The notes: generated from the letters alone by a model not told the origin. Counted from the first letter of the stretch, positions 1 through 11,529 are shown. The stretch is DNA of 64,000 bases from Clitopilus passeckerianus (GCA_944990035.1 CALYLX010000046.1:42372-106371); one strand, 5' to 3'. A program made the numbers and translations.

Positions 1-2977
1 AAGGACCGAGCCCTTGGAATATGGTCAAGTGGGCTCAGTCTCTTCAGCCTTCCTACTATACATCATGGGCGAATTTTCGCGCCAGGTGACTGATTTTGCG
101 AGCCTTGTTGTCAGAGCAGCCTCAGAACAGGTATGTTCTCAATTTCTAATTTCTAGGAGACCTGGTGTTGAGCGAGTCGATAGGGAGGCGTAATCTCTGG
201 TGATAACCCAGTTACATATGTAGCTTCGGATCCCTTCCGACTATGGGTTATCCAGTTGGGTCAGTTAATTCTTCAGTTTCAAGTTGATTCCGCTGACAGC
301 GCGCTTTAGTTGTTATTCTTGCGATGACAGAGTTTCTCGCTCTATTCTTTTCACGCATTCGTCAGCCACGAGTTATTGCTGAGGTCATTGGCGGTGTCCT
401 CCTTGGACCGTCAGTTTTTGGACGCATCCCAAACTTCAAGGATTATATCTTTCCCGAGGCTTCACTTGCCGGTCTCACTCTTACAAGTACAATCGGCCTG
501 ATTCTCTTCCTCTTCCTCGTCGGCCTCGAAATCGACACCAAGGTATTCAAGCAGAAGCGCAACATCGCAGCTGCAACCTCCGTATCCATTGCTGGCCTTT
601 TGGTACCCCTGGGCTTGGGTGCAGCCCTTGGAGTTGCCATCTACAAGGAATTCATCGCCGAGACAGTTAATTACGGTTATTTCCTGTTGTTCACCGCCGT
701 GGCTATCGGCATTACAGCATTCCCCGTTCTGTGCCGTATCCTGACGGAACTCAAGCTTTTGGAGACCACTGTGGGCGTCGTCACCCTCGCCGCCGGTGTT
801 GGCAATGATGTCGTTGGATGGATCCTACTCGCCCTTACCGTCGCCCTTGTTAACGCATCCAGTGGTCTCACGGCCCTATATGTTCTACTTGCCTCGGCAG
901 GATATGTTGTTGTTTTGTTATATCCTGGCAGGTGGGCATATACCTGGCTAGTACGACGAACTGGTTGCCTTGAAAGAGGCACTCCAACTACGGGTATGAT
1001 GACCCTCACACTCGTCATCGTATTCGCCAGTGCCTTCTTTACCGATATCATTGGTGTACATGCTATTTTCGGTGAGTTAGGCAAACCCGCCCTTCCACCT
1101 CTAATACTGAGTCGAACATAGGCGGTTTCTTGGCCGGTCTCATCGTACCTCACGACAACGGATATGCCATCTCCTTGGTTGAAAAACTCGAAGATCTGGT
1201 TGCTATCGTCTTCCTCCCCATCGTGAGTCCAGAATTGAATAGCGTAATCGCGCCATCATTAGCCCATCATCTAACGACAATCGCAGTACTTCACTCTCTC
1301 TGGTCTTAAAACTAACCTGGGATCGCTGAACTCCGGGAAGGACTGGGGTTATACCTTCCTTATCTGCCTTGTCGCCTTTGTGTCCAAGTTCTTCTCTTGC
1401 TTCTCGGCGGCCAAATTATATGGTTTTAACTGGCGCGAGGCCGGTGCTATCGGCTCTCTCATGAGTTGCAAAGGGTATGTATAGCAAACATGTTCTTGTG
1501 ATCTTCTTTGTTCTGATTATATCCTTTTAGGTTGGTCGAACTTATCGTGCTTAACATCGGTCTGTCAGCCGGTATTCTCGACACACGAACATTCTCCATG
1601 TTCGTTGTGCACGCTATTATCCTGACGTTCATCACCACCCCCCTTACGCTCGCATTCTACCCTCCCCAACACCGTGGCAAACCCATTCAAGCACATGATG
1701 GATCTCTCGAAGGATTACCACATTTGGGACGTACATCCGCAACCAGGGAAGAGATCAAGTCTCGCTTCGCCCTTATCTTCGACAGGATTGAACAACTCCC
1801 TGCTGCAATGACTATCTCACAATTGTTGCAAGCCAACAAGAAGGTTTCAACTATTTCATCATCTACATCCAATGACGAGAAAATCCCTGCATCATCACCC
1901 AGTCAATCACGTTTCCCCACCTCGATCAATGCCCTTCGCTTGATTGAGCTGACAGGCCGTACCTCCGCTGTCCTCAAGTCACAATCTGCCGAACAATTGA
2001 TCAGTAGCGACCCCGTGGTTTCTGTCTTCAGAACATTCGGATACCTGAACCGTCTCTTGGTATCAGCTGCCCTCTCTGTCATCCCTCAAGATGAATTCAC
2101 GTCAGCCATCGACAACCATGTGCAAGAGACCGATTCCGAGATGGTCATCTTGCCATGGGCACGAAACCCAGCCATAGAAGGCGAACAACCCGGTCCCTTC
2201 GATGGTTTCTTCCGCAAGACCTCCACTCAGGACCAGGCCACCGCCATCCACTCCGAATTTGTTCGGAGGGTGTTTGCTTCGTCCAAGGTCCATGTTGCAC
2301 TGTTTGTTGACCGTGGCCTAGCCAGCCCTTACGCCAGTGAGGCTACACAACACCTGTTCCTGCCGTTCTTTGGTGGTCCGGATGATCGACTTGCCCTTTC
2401 CTTTGTGGTGCAGCTCTGCCACAATTCATCCGTTCAGGCAACCGTTGTCCGAGTGCAAACCTTGGAAGACCTCACACCCACGACATCGGCTCAGAAGAAG
2501 GATGCCGATGTTGCACCTGGTACTCCAATCGCTGTGGCTCTTCCCCATACCATTGCCGCAGCCGACACCGTCTACGGGCAGCACAATACCGCTATGCGTC
2601 TGCAGTCCGAAACTGCAGACAACATTGCATGGACTCGATACACTGCAAACACGGAGTCGTTGGATGTCGATACAGCAGCAGCAGTTTCAAGGATCACTTT
2701 TGACAGCATATCCTCCACCAAGCCCCTTCACACCATCGTCAACCTGGTCGCACAAAAGATCTCGCAATCAACGCCAGTCATTGCTGTCATCGGCAGGTCA
2801 AGGAGGATGGCAGTCGATTCCCATGCCGCCGAGTTGAAGCTTATCATTGACGAGAGCAGCACACCGATCGGAACCTCTGTCACGAAGACCTTAGGACAGG
2901 TCGGAGCTGCTCTTGTGGCATCAAACAGCACTGCAAGCCTTTTAGTGCTCCAAGCCTCATCTGCTAGCAGTATTTAA
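1..2977 (+). CDS. K+/H+ antiporter, CPA2 family, KHA1-like (5' partial)
   Basis: Predicted monovalent cation/proton antiporter of an internal membrane. Translation shows an exchanger core: SDPFRLWVIQLG, then RIRQPRVIAEVIGG, FLVGLEID, AFPVLCRILTELKLL, GVHAIFGGFLAGLIVPHD, GSLMSCKGLVELIVLNIGL. A soluble C-terminal half of about 450 residues follows, as in fungal KHA1-type proteins. Introns with GT-AG ends that keep the frame are 260-309, 1072-1121, 1223-1286 and 1475-1530. The stop is at 2975-2977. The 5' end is unresolved: the conserved exon begins at 223 after an AG, and the first 85 bases stay open in a compatible frame, so the start codon probably lies before the window. The family call is firm; organelle location is inferred from yeast Kha1. 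Confidence 0.9.
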
Positions 2978-3257
2978 TTCGTTCTACTTTCTTCCGTTTT
3001 TGAGTTCTATTCATGCAATATACTACGCGGATCACCTGTATTAGTACGATATACACAATTTCAGAATTTCGTTGCACACGGGGAGCGACGAAATCTAGAA
3101 CCTCGTCAAATTTTAGCACAGAATCCCTTCGCCAACAACGTTCAACGTTGTTTTATGGTTGGCAAATCAAGTCAAATGTTTAATCGTCCAACTCCGATTG
3201 CCGACTTCCCTCATTTGCCCCCTGCCACAAAGGCGATCTCGTCTGCTTTCGATAGAC

Positions 3258-4912
3258 ATGATTGTAAAGTCTTGCGAAGAGCTGCTAGCTCTAGTGGAGA
3301 AGAATCTCAATGAGTGCCCGTTTCCGGCCCCGCAGCCTTTGGAGGACAACGCATGGAAGTCCACGTTCATAATCCATCCCCAAGCTCGAAACGACCTTGA
3401 GGGCATACGCGAACAATTCACCAAACCACTCCTATCTCTGGATAAAGAGATTTCGGATCTCGAAAAGCAGCAATACGAGATTACTTTGTGCCTCGAATCA
3501 CTCAAAGGGAAAAGATCACAACAAGTGGATCGCAAAATTGGATTCTGCAGCTGCACCTCACAAGACACTCCCAACGGAACTTCTCTCGCGCGTTTTTGAA
3601 TTAGCGAATGAAGGGTCGACCTATTATATCTCCCGCACCCGGCCGGCGCACGACCTTCGCTACACAGGCAAGACAAGAGACAATATCCCCGAGCAGGTCT
3701 GCTCTTTTTAGAGGCAAGTCGCTCTGAAGACTCCGACCTTGTACCACCACGTGTGGGTCAACTATAGTTATTCCGTTGCACCGGTACAAGCGGACGAGGT
3801 CACCAAACTTGCCCAGGAGGTTATTGTTCGAGGAACACGGCACCTAACTGTCCATCTTGGGCGCTTACCGCTTTCAAAATGCCAGAGGTATCTTGCAGAC
3901 CTAGTCTTGCCTCGCGGCCAGGTTTTAGAAAAACTATCAGCTTTTCATGCCAGTGCAGACCAGGAAATCATGGACTCGTATACTTCGCTTCTACCTTCAC
4001 TTCCAAACCTCAAGGCATTCGAGGAATATTTCCGCAATGAGGGGTGGGCCGGGATGAATTTTCCTATAATCTGCCTAGTTCAGTATCTGGTTCGGCCCCA
4101 CTACGCGAGAGAATTCAACTAATATTTATTTAGGAGATATTCCTAAAAATTTCTGGGACAAGCTTACTGAGTTTGATGGTGCAGGTCCATCCACCGATAG
4201 CTACATGACCGTTCAAACTGCCCACTACATGCTATCGCGATGCCCACAATTGGGGAAATGCAGCATTGGCACCCCCAACGATGAAGTCGGCGTCAATTCA
4301 TCAACTCTCGAACATAACCAGATCAGGCTATCAAAATTGACTGTTTTCCAAATCTGCGTCCGCGAACTCGCAACACGGAACGTTGTGTCCCTATTTCTCC
4401 GCCTTTTCGTCCTTCCACTGCTGAAAAGACTTCGCATAAGCCCCGTGGGCTCGAACATTGTGCCCAGGGACGTATCAACTCTTTTCGAAAGGTCCAATTG
4501 CAAACCACTCTATTTCCGGTTGGAAGACCAAATACTCAGCGAGAGCGAATTAATGGCGCTTCTTCCAAGCCTCCACACCGTGCAGGAGCTATCGATGCGG
4601 AGGACTTACCGCTCCCCTACAATTTTCCAACGAATTGCCAATGGCGACTACCTACCGAACCTTCAAGGCCTTGAGGTGCAGGCTTTAATCACTCAATCCA
4701 CCATCGACGACATTGCGACACTTGCAGAATCAAGATGGGATAACCAATTTGGCGCCGATATCATCTATCTACAGTGTTGGTATAATGGTTTATGGACGGA
4801 GAGATCGAACATCTTGTCACAGGAACTACGGGACAAATTCAAATCGCAAAACCGAGTTATCAGAATCTCACCAGAACCCTACGAGGATGATTATCAGCCC
4901 GTAATCGCCTAG
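3258..4912 (+). pseudogene. F-box/LRR-like gene, apparently decayed
   Basis: This looks like a basidiomycete F-box gene. It has an N-terminal coiled coil (EKQQYEITLCLESLKGKR), an F-box core (LPTELLSRVFELAN) and a long leucine-rich tail ending at 4910-4912. Two lesions are visible. First, the coiled coil and the F-box lie in different frames; the change falls near 3505-3530, with KWIAKLDSAAAPHKTLPTE continuing in the new frame. Second, where this family normally has VCxxWRxxAL, the sequence reads VCSF, a TAG stop (3709-3711), then RQVALKTP. The stop thus sits exactly at the conserved Trp (TGG to TAG). The frame stays open afterwards to 4122, and an exon after about 4134 (IPKNFWDKL) continues to the end. 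The start ATG at 3258 is the first in frame with the coiled coil. Confidence 0.75.
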
Positions 4913-5220
4913 CTAGACTGGGTGTAAATCTCGTATCCTACCCAAAATACCAATCCAGATGTAATAATTTTGTTGAAGTTGAGAAATTGGATTGACACCC
5001 TGTGTGGTGAATAAAGTTGCTCACTGGTCGGATTCAAACGGATAAAACAAGATATTGCAGGAGGGGTATCCACAAGTGTTCGTCACCGTCATAAACAGGT
5101 AGGTAGCTGTGTAAGTAAGTGTCGCAAAACGTCGAAGGTAATAAAGATACAAAATGTGCTACATTCCAAATTCATTTCTCAATTGAACAAACCAAGTAAA
5201 CCGTCGTAAGAGGTTCGTAA
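4913..5220. other. intergenic spacer, convergent gene ends
   Basis: Non-coding stretch between the ends of two converging genes. It is AT-richer than its flanks. I see no ORF, RNA gene or clear repeat in it. Confidence 0.5.
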
Positions 5221-7674
5221 TCATACACCCCACTCGCCCCCACCACCCATACCACCCGCACCCCCAAATCCACTACCAACGCCCATGCCACCCCTCGTCA
5301 ACCGGTCCTCCACCCGATCTTCGTATCTCCTCCCGTTGGCCCCAGTCGCGCTCGGGATACCCACGATCCAGTTCCACCATCTCAAACCCGCACTCGAGCT
5401 ATCCGACGACGACCCATCACCCCTCGTCCTCGCTAGCCGCTGTTCCCTCCTCCTCCTCTGTCTCCTCCCTTCTCGTTGTTGTCTGAACCGCTCTGAGGAT
5501 TCACCAGGCTGGCGCTTCGGTTTCTGTGGCGCAGCGGGCTTCTTAGCTTTCGCTTTTCCTTTGCCTTTCCCGCCGGCAACTTCTTCCTCTTCTTCTACGT
5601 CCTCGTCGGCGCCGCTGTTGTATGCCTCTGGCAACTCGGCAAAGGATATCCTCTTCGGAGTGCTTCGTCCTGAACCAGGTGTAGTCGGGGTCCTTGACCC
5701 GCTGGCTCCTTTGGTGAGGAACGCCCACGCAGCCAAACTTGCACTGGGTGGACCTGCAGGATTGAGAAACCCGCTTCCTCCACTGCCTCCAAGGGTGTTA
5801 GTTCCTCCAGAGGTAGAGGGGGCAGGTGTCAACCCAGGTGAAGGGGGGACACTCCCTGTAGGTGTGTTCACCTGGGAGTTTGCCCTGGAACCTTTCAATG
5901 CGCCTCGTCGAGGGGGACTGGTGCTCAACAAGGGAGGCGTGTCTGTACCCGCTCCCACTGCAGCTGAGCTAGGTCCGGCACCCGGCGTTGAGATCGAAGA
6001 GGACGGAGAATGCGTCGGAGGTCCACCAGCAGTGAGCAGGTGCTTGTTCCTTGTGAAAAGCCGGGAAACGCTGGCTGTAGTCGTGGAAGTACCTGCAGAT
6101 GATGGTGTCCGAGCAGGTGTACGCGGTTGGAAAGCAGGTGCTTTCAGCTTCGATACCGTCATTGTCGACGCGTTGACCTGGGAAGCGGTGCATACTTGCG
6201 CATGGTCGTCCAGGATCTTTCTGAGGCATTGAACTGTCAACTTTGCCTTCGGCTGACGACCCTCTCCATCGGATCCAGAACCGGAGGAAGAGTTGGACGA
6301 TTCCTCGACGGGTGGGGTCATTGGTCTTCGTGTCTGGAAAGTGGACGACGTAGACGAAGGGAGGCAGGCGAAACTGAGCTTGGGTGTCACTGATCGGGAG
6401 GGACGCTCCGGGGTTTGTGCACCATCGCTTCTGGAAGACCCAGTTACGGTGTCTCCACTCCCTGTTCTCGAGGCACCACGAGGAACGGAGGAAGAACTGC
6501 TTCTGCTTCTTGACTTGGCTAAGAAGGCTAGTTTGGAGGGCGTGAAAGGCGATGACGATAGTGTGAGGTTTGGAGGTGGCTGAGGAGAAGGCCGTGCAAC
6601 AAAGGAAGCGAGCATGTTGTATGCCGGGGTTGAGGGTTCATGGTGTTTATCCGTAACTCGCGGTGAGGATATGGCAGAGTGTAATTTCATATTGCTCGAT
6701 AGTTGCAGACTTCCTGCCGGTGGCTGTGGGGATAGAGGAAGGTGCGAGACGGAAGAGGAAGCGCGGAGGCCAAGCGTGGATGGCAGTGAGACGAGCTCAT
6801 CAGTTCCGGGAAGGTGTGGAGTAGAAGACGAAGCAATGTACTGCGTCAATGCCCGAGGGGGAGGAGGGGGAGGAGCGACGAGTTGACTTTGGTCATGTTC
6901 CGTAAATGTGAGCTGAGGCTCGTGTCGCAGATCCAGGGAAGGTGGTAACCGTCGGTGTCTCGTTGAAAGCGCTGAAGGAGTTGGAAGGCTTGAAGATACG
7001 AGATTGGATGGCAGTGTCCTTGAAGACGAAGAAGGTCCTTCAAATAGATTGTCCACATCCATTGACAACTGAGCAATTTCGTCTGCCCATCGGCTTGTCT
7101 TATCCTTTCTTGACGTGGGACCCTCTGCCCCTGTCAGTCTAAGACTGAGTGTAGTACTAGGCGAAGAAGGAAACTCGTCAGCTGCAGCGACAGCATCGGA
7201 TAGACTGGTCTGAGTAGCGATAGTCGACTGTAGCAACGTGTTTGACATCTCTAGTGCGTGTACCGAACGTGCAAGGAGAGCGTCGAGGTAAGGGTCTGTC
7301 GTGTCCTCGTCTTCGCTCTGAGATGGCGGCAATGGATGAGCCCAAGATTTCTTTCTCCTATGAGACTGGGCCGATACGATTCTCCTGCTGCTACTGGGTG
7401 GTGTCGCAATGCTTGAGCGCCTTGATAAGGATTTCCGGGCTATTAAAGAAGGCGAAGAAAGTGTCGGATATGGATCTCGTGTGCCGGAGTCTTCTGAATC
7501 TGCTTCTTCTGCACTGTCAGGATAATCTGGAGGTCTATCCGAGTCCTCTTGCGCTGATTGAACGGGAATATAGGCAGGAAGTGTCGCTGTGGTGTCTGAT
7601 GATAACCGCAAAGCTGATATTCGTTTTCTATGTCTTCTGTGGTTTGAAGGAGGGGAAGTCGTAGGTAAAGGCAT
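5221..7674 (-). CDS. Ser/Pro-rich basic protein of unknown function (817 aa)
   Basis: Uninterrupted 817-codon frame with an ATG at 7674, not matched to a named family. It is almost wholly low complexity: Ser/Thr/Pro-rich stretches with many possible SP/TP phosphorylation sites, and a Pro run (APPPPPPRA). Near the C-terminus lies an acidic block (EDVEEEEEVAGG), then a Lys/Arg-rich block (KGKGKAKAKKPAAPQKPKR, RQRRRREQRLARTRG) that could be a nuclear or RNA-binding signal, then a short hydrophobic aromatic element (LRWWNWIVGI) and a Gly-rich end. The basic block and WWNW element look the most constrained. A 70-codon upstream frame ends by TAATG overlap with this start. The opposite strand also carries a 315-codon frame at 5285-6232, which I take as a codon-bias shadow. 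Confidence 0.7.
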   Translation of the reverse strand: MPLPTTSPPSNHRRHRKRISALRLSSDTTATLPAYIPVQSAQEDSDRPPDYPDSAEEADSEDSGTRDPYPTLSSPSLIARKSLSRRSSIATPPSSSRRIVSAQSHRRKKSWAHPLPPSQSEDEDTTDPYLDALLARSVHALEMSNTLLQSTIATQTSLSDAVAAADEFPSSPSTTLSLRLTGAEGPTSRKDKTSRWADEIAQLSMDVDNLFEGPSSSSRTLPSNLVSSSLPTPSALSTRHRRLPPSLDLRHEPQLTFTEHDQSQLVAPPPPPPRALTQYIASSSTPHLPGTDELVSLPSTLGLRASSSVSHLPLSPQPPAGSLQLSSNMKLHSAISSPRVTDKHHEPSTPAYNMLASFVARPSPQPPPNLTLSSSPFTPSKLAFLAKSRSRSSSSSVPRGASRTGSGDTVTGSSRSDGAQTPERPSRSVTPKLSFACLPSSTSSTFQTRRPMTPPVEESSNSSSGSGSDGEGRQPKAKLTVQCLRKILDDHAQVCTASQVNASTMTVSKLKAPAFQPRTPARTPSSAGTSTTTASVSRLFTRNKHLLTAGGPPTHSPSSSISTPGAGPSSAAVGAGTDTPPLLSTSPPRRGALKGSRANSQVNTPTGSVPPSPGLTPAPSTSGGTNTLGGSGGSGFLNPAGPPSASLAAWAFLTKGASGSRTPTTPGSGRSTPKRISFAELPEAYNSGADEDVEEEEEVAGGKGKGKAKAKKPAAPQKPKRQPGESSERFRQQREGRRQRRRREQRLARTRGDGSSSDSSSAGLRWWNWIVGIPSATGANGRRYEDRVEDRLTRGGMGVGSGFGGAGGMGGGGEWGV

Positions 7675-8169
7675 TATGAAAGACTGATATAAGTTATATT
7701 GGGGTTCGTATCTCTGGCTTGCGCAGCCGGAGACGTCGTTAGCAGTGGTGGTCGAGTCAGAGTGGAAATGAAGTCAAGTGGCCTTGCCGCTGACTGAGGA
7801 TCAAACGACGACCACATGGCTCTGATATTTCTGTCATTGCTACCTCCATTCAGTGAACTTGACCCCGACGACGACGAACACGACATAATTGGTTATTAGC
7901 GTGTAATATTGACCGGGGAAGAGCCTCAAGGCAACGGACTTCATCGTGAAGCCGGCGGGCCACAATGCAAAGGCTCTTCCTCCGTACATACGACCCTGAA
8001 TTGCTTTATTACCTTGTACTATCCGTCGTTGCTAAGATCCAACAAGAACCCCCTAAATTGCCATGAAATTCTATTTTACCGAGATTAGTGTTCGTTATAC
8101 TCTGATGTTCACATTCGGCCTTGTTTGAACTTCACGTCTTCACCTTATAACGTTGACGACGACGACCAA
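7675..8169. promoter_or_regulatory. divergent promoter region with a 70-codon upstream ORF on the minus strand
   Basis: This spacer separates two divergently transcribed Ser/Pro-rich genes, so it should hold both promoters. On the minus strand an ATG at 7886 opens a 70-codon frame whose stop overlaps the main start as TAATG at 7674. It may be a translated uORF or a mis-spliced first exon. I see no strong TATA box. Confidence 0.45.
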
Positions 8170-9429
8170 ATGGCCACTGTAAATCGAAAGAAACCTCACT
8201 GCCAGACTTGTCATCTTCCAATGGAAGGCCATCGCCGTCAAGCTCGAACTGTAATTTGTCCTTCGCCGGCATCGTCAAGTTCAACCACCAGCAGTCGGTC
8301 CTCGCTCCCCGACTCTGACCCAGGAATCACACCGCCTCAATCTCAGTCTTCGACACAAACGGACGCGTCGTCGAAATCCAGCCTCTTATCTTCACCACCA
8401 CCGACGCCTCCTCGCATGTCGCGTCTTCACTCCGTCGCGTCCGTGTACGAAGTGGACCCACCAATATCAACCACAACACTCATCGACGACCATGGCCACT
8501 CCGCCCATGTCTCTCTTGCGCCCCCGCCTTCCGGATCCCAGCAAGGAATAAGCCCCCTCAGAGCCCAACGCGACATCAATAGAAACCCAAGTGTCCAGGC
8601 CTACACGCCACCCTTCCAAGTTCCCCCCTCAGGCCCCTGGCGCAGACGCAACCCCAACTGGGATTCGTTCAACGACCTTCCAGCCGCACCTCCTCAATGG
8701 ACCGCGCCCAATCCCAACAACCGCCGCAACGGCCCAGGGACCTACCGTGCCACCGGCGTAGCAGAGAGTGTCATGTCGGACGAGACCCCCAGCGAGGTCC
8801 CCACTGTCCTAGTAGACGACGACGGAAACACCGTCTTGGGTAGTCTAGATGAAGATCCTGACGAACCACGGCAATACCACGTCTCGCGACGCAAAAAGGC
8901 ACGCGTTCGAGGGATCAAGCAAGAGAGTGGAGAGGACACCGACATGGAGGACTACTACGACGATCAGGGAGACGACGCCGTCTCGCTTTCATCGTCCCTC
9001 TTTGACCGTATCGCGCGTACCAGCTCGGGCGTCATACGTGTCGTGCGCGGTAAACATCCTTCTCGGCCCTCTCCGAATGGTGCAGTGGCCCAGGTGGTCG
9101 AGCAAACCCAAGCACTGGAGATCGCAGAAGAAAGAGCGAGGAGGAGAGGCGTACACACCGGTCGTTTGCACCTTCAAAATGATCCACCCCCGTCGAGTGC
9201 CGCTGTGGCGTTGAAGAGGGCGAGCTCGTGGTGGATGGTTCTGGGGAGAGACAAGGGTGCCGTCGATGCTATCGTCCGTGCGCAGGGCAAGGGTCCAAGC
9301 AAGATGCCGGGCACGATGGACGATCTCGTCGTGCAGAACTATCCTGTCATGGCCAGCTTTATGCAGCTCGTCATCGCGGGTGTCGTTGGCGGCTGTATTG
9401 TAGTGTATGCACTTTCTGCCATGTCTTGA
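8170..9429 (+). CDS. CxxC-motif, C-terminally membrane-anchored protein of unknown function
   Basis: Intronless frame; the first in-frame ATG is at 8170. Residues about 7-30 hold a compact Cys/His motif (KKPHCQTCHLPMEGHRR, then CP), which suggests a small metal-binding knuckle. The middle is Ser/Pro-rich and disordered with acidic patches (DDQGDDAVSLSSS). A more ordered region follows (ALEIAEERARRRGV). The protein ends with one hydrophobic segment (FMQLVIAGVVGGCIVVYAL) and only four more residues, the layout of a tail-anchored protein. A second protein at 59760-60695 has the same N-terminal C-x2-C...P-x2-GH-x-R motif and a terminal hydrophobic segment. Function unknown. Confidence 0.75.
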   Translation: MATVNRKKPHCQTCHLPMEGHRRQARTVICPSPASSSSTTSSRSSLPDSDPGITPPQSQSSTQTDASSKSSLLSSPPPTPPRMSRLHSVASVYEVDPPISTTTLIDDHGHSAHVSLAPPPSGSQQGISPLRAQRDINRNPSVQAYTPPFQVPPSGPWRRRNPNWDSFNDLPAAPPQWTAPNPNNRRNGPGTYRATGVAESVMSDETPSEVPTVLVDDDGNTVLGSLDEDPDEPRQYHVSRRKKARVRGIKQESGEDTDMEDYYDDQGDDAVSLSSSLFDRIARTSSGVIRVVRGKHPSRPSPNGAVAQVVEQTQALEIAEERARRRGVHTGRLHLQNDPPPSSAAVALKRASSWWMVLGRDKGAVDAIVRAQGKGPSKMPGTMDDLVVQNYPVMASFMQLVIAGVVGGCIVVYALSAMS

Positions 9430-9716
9430 CCTCTTTCCTCATCCTTTCATTAGTATTGGGTTATATCTCATCATGAAGACACGATGAATAACGACGACAA
9501 TCCTTATTTTCTTTATTTCTCATTATCAGCACTCACCTGGTGGCATTATACATATTGCATGGACTGGATAAAAGTCACGAAGAACTGATCACGCTCATTT
9601 AGATATCATCTTTTTATATATATCCTAATGTATATATACCAAGAAACCAATAAACGAATACCATATTATATCAAGTACAGGAAATATTGAACACCAGTAT
9701 CAGACTCGAACCCTGC

Positions 9717-11378
9717 TTACTTCTTCGTCTTGGCCTTCTTGCCACCAGCCTTTTCAGTATCGTCGCCTTTCCGCTTTTTGGCACCCTTTCCAGTGTCTTT
9801 CTTGCCTTTTTGCGGTGAAGGCTTCTCTTTCGGCTTGACGCTGAAGAAGCCGTCCAATCGCCCTTGTTGTTTGCTGTTGAGGAACTTTTGCAGTTTTTCA
9901 GCTCCTTTTCGCACTCGTTCCTCACTAATAGTACCCAGTGGTCAGCGACAAACTCTGATGAGAGTTAGACGACATACTTGAATCCTTTCTCAACAACCAG
10001 GAATTGTACCAGCCCGTCTACATCGGGGTTCTTCCACTCCAGCTACTCAAAATATCAGCAACAGTAACCTCAAGAGTACTTCGATAGACTCCTTACCTCA
10101 ACCTCATCAGCAGGCAGTACGTCCGGCTTCATGAAAATCTTCTTTGCCTCCTCCCATGGCCATTCCTCAGGAATCACAACACCTCCTTTACCCTTGCCCT
10201 TTCCTGCCTTCTTCTTGGGTTTAGGCTTGGGCTTTTCCTCTACTTCAGGCTCGCCATCAGAATCTGGACGTTCAATGTCAGATGTGGGAGCAGGCTCTTC
10301 AGGCTCGGGCTCGTCATCAGAGGGCTCGTCCTTTGCTTGGGCAGCTTTTTCCGCCGCTCTGAAAAGACGAGTGAGTAAGCGTAAGGTTTGTAGCAAGGCG
10401 GGAGAAACGTACTTTGTCCGGAGGTGACTAACGACACCTGCGAGACCGTTGTGCTCTCGGATGAGCTTTAGAGCAGACTTGGGACCAACACCTTTGATAG
10501 GTTCAAGGTAGTCACAGCCCAGGAGGATACACAGATCTATGAACTATATATATTCATTTAGAACGCCAGTTAACTTGAGGGAAAAACTAACGTACCATGC
10601 TCATATCCATTTCTAGCCCGTCCAAAGCGGTTTGGAGGTTGATTTCACTTATAGGTTGCTTCTTGGCTTCCGAGAATGTCAGGTGGCGGTAGAGAATGGG
10701 CGCGTGGAAGGTGAGTGTGTCCATGTCTTCAGAGCCTGCGGCGTAGACTTTGCCGCCTCGGGCGAGCTCAGCGCATTGGGCTTCTGCTTCTGAAGGTGCC
10801 TATAGGGTAGACAAGTGAGTTTTATGGAGCAGAAGGGAAGCAAGTTCGACTTACAATAACCACGGGAATACCCATGAGCTTCAACAACCGCCGACATTCC
10901 TCATTATGCTCCCTGGTGACCTTGACCGTCCTCCTTGAGAACCTGTCCATTTCCTCCACCGTTCCAATCTCTTTTGCTTCCTCACCTTCCTCCTTTGCCT
11001 CTTCCCTCTTTTCAAAACGCTTCGCAAGCTACAAAAGACGCGTAAAATTCACATTCTCTTCTTAATACCAGGCGAAACACGACTTACCACACCCTTTTTC
11101 AGGTCTGGCGGTTTGCCATCAAACACATACGCAGGTTTAATGCCGTTCTCTACAATCCTGATCGTCCTGTAGAAGAACCCCATGAGATGACTCGTCGTCT
11201 CGCCAGCGTCGTTCGTCAACATTTCTCCGTCCTTCTGCCGCACGGCAATGAGGAACTGGTATATTGACATGGAGGCGTCAATCGCGACCTTCCGACCGAA
11301 GAGCGTCTTAATGTCGTGGTCTTTTATAGCCTTGGGAGCATGCTCGGAGATGAGCCCTGTTAGACCTTTGATACCCAT
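9717..11378 (-). CDS. FEN1: flap endonuclease 1 (RAD27/FEN1)
   Basis: Structure-specific 5' flap nuclease acting in Okazaki-fragment maturation and base excision repair. The start ATG at 11378 gives [10 protein letters not shown]. Active-site motifs appear in order: [46 protein letters not shown] and [20 protein letters not shown]. The C-terminus holds the PCNA-binding box ([10 protein letters not shown]) and a Lys-rich tail ending KKAKTKK. About five short introns interrupt it. Odd feature: between the helix after GVVSHLRTK and [10 protein letters not shown] sits an acidic then Lys/Pro/Gly-rich insert of roughly 50-60 residues ([18 protein letters not shown]..., [18 protein letters not shown]), longer than I recall for this loop. 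Two ACGCGT boxes lie about 140-150 bp upstream. Confidence 0.96.
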
Positions 11379-11515
11379 GGTAGCCTGGGAGAGGAGTCGT
11401 TCGCGGTGAACTTGTGAATGAGCGCGTCAGAGACGGCACCGTTTCAGCTGCAAAGAGCACGTGATGCGACGCCAAAAGCGTGACGTGCGTGTCAATGATC
11501 GACCCATTTCCATGG

Positions 11516-11529
11516 ACGCGTCCACGCGT
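11516..11529 (-). promoter_or_regulatory. paired ACGCGT (MCB-like) boxes upstream of FEN1
   Basis: Two ACGCGT hexamers at 11516-11521 and 11524-11529, two bases apart. They lie 138-151 bp upstream of the FEN1 start codon. ACGCGT is the MluI cell-cycle box bound by the fungal MBF complex, which drives S-phase genes; use here is inferred. Confidence 0.6.

Noticed and set aside
131..222. Simple intron 131-222 to complete the antiporter 5' end from an ATG at 65
   Set aside because: The phase does not match the conserved SDPFRLW exon; a 5'-truncated gene starting before the window fits better.
677..1153. 158-codon minus-strand frame inside the antiporter
   Set aside because: Fully antisense to well-conserved transporter exons.
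5285..6232. 315-codon plus-strand frame antisense to the Ser/Pro-rich gene
   Set aside because: Composition mirrors the opposite strand's codons; no motif, no splice pattern; the minus-strand frame is far longer.
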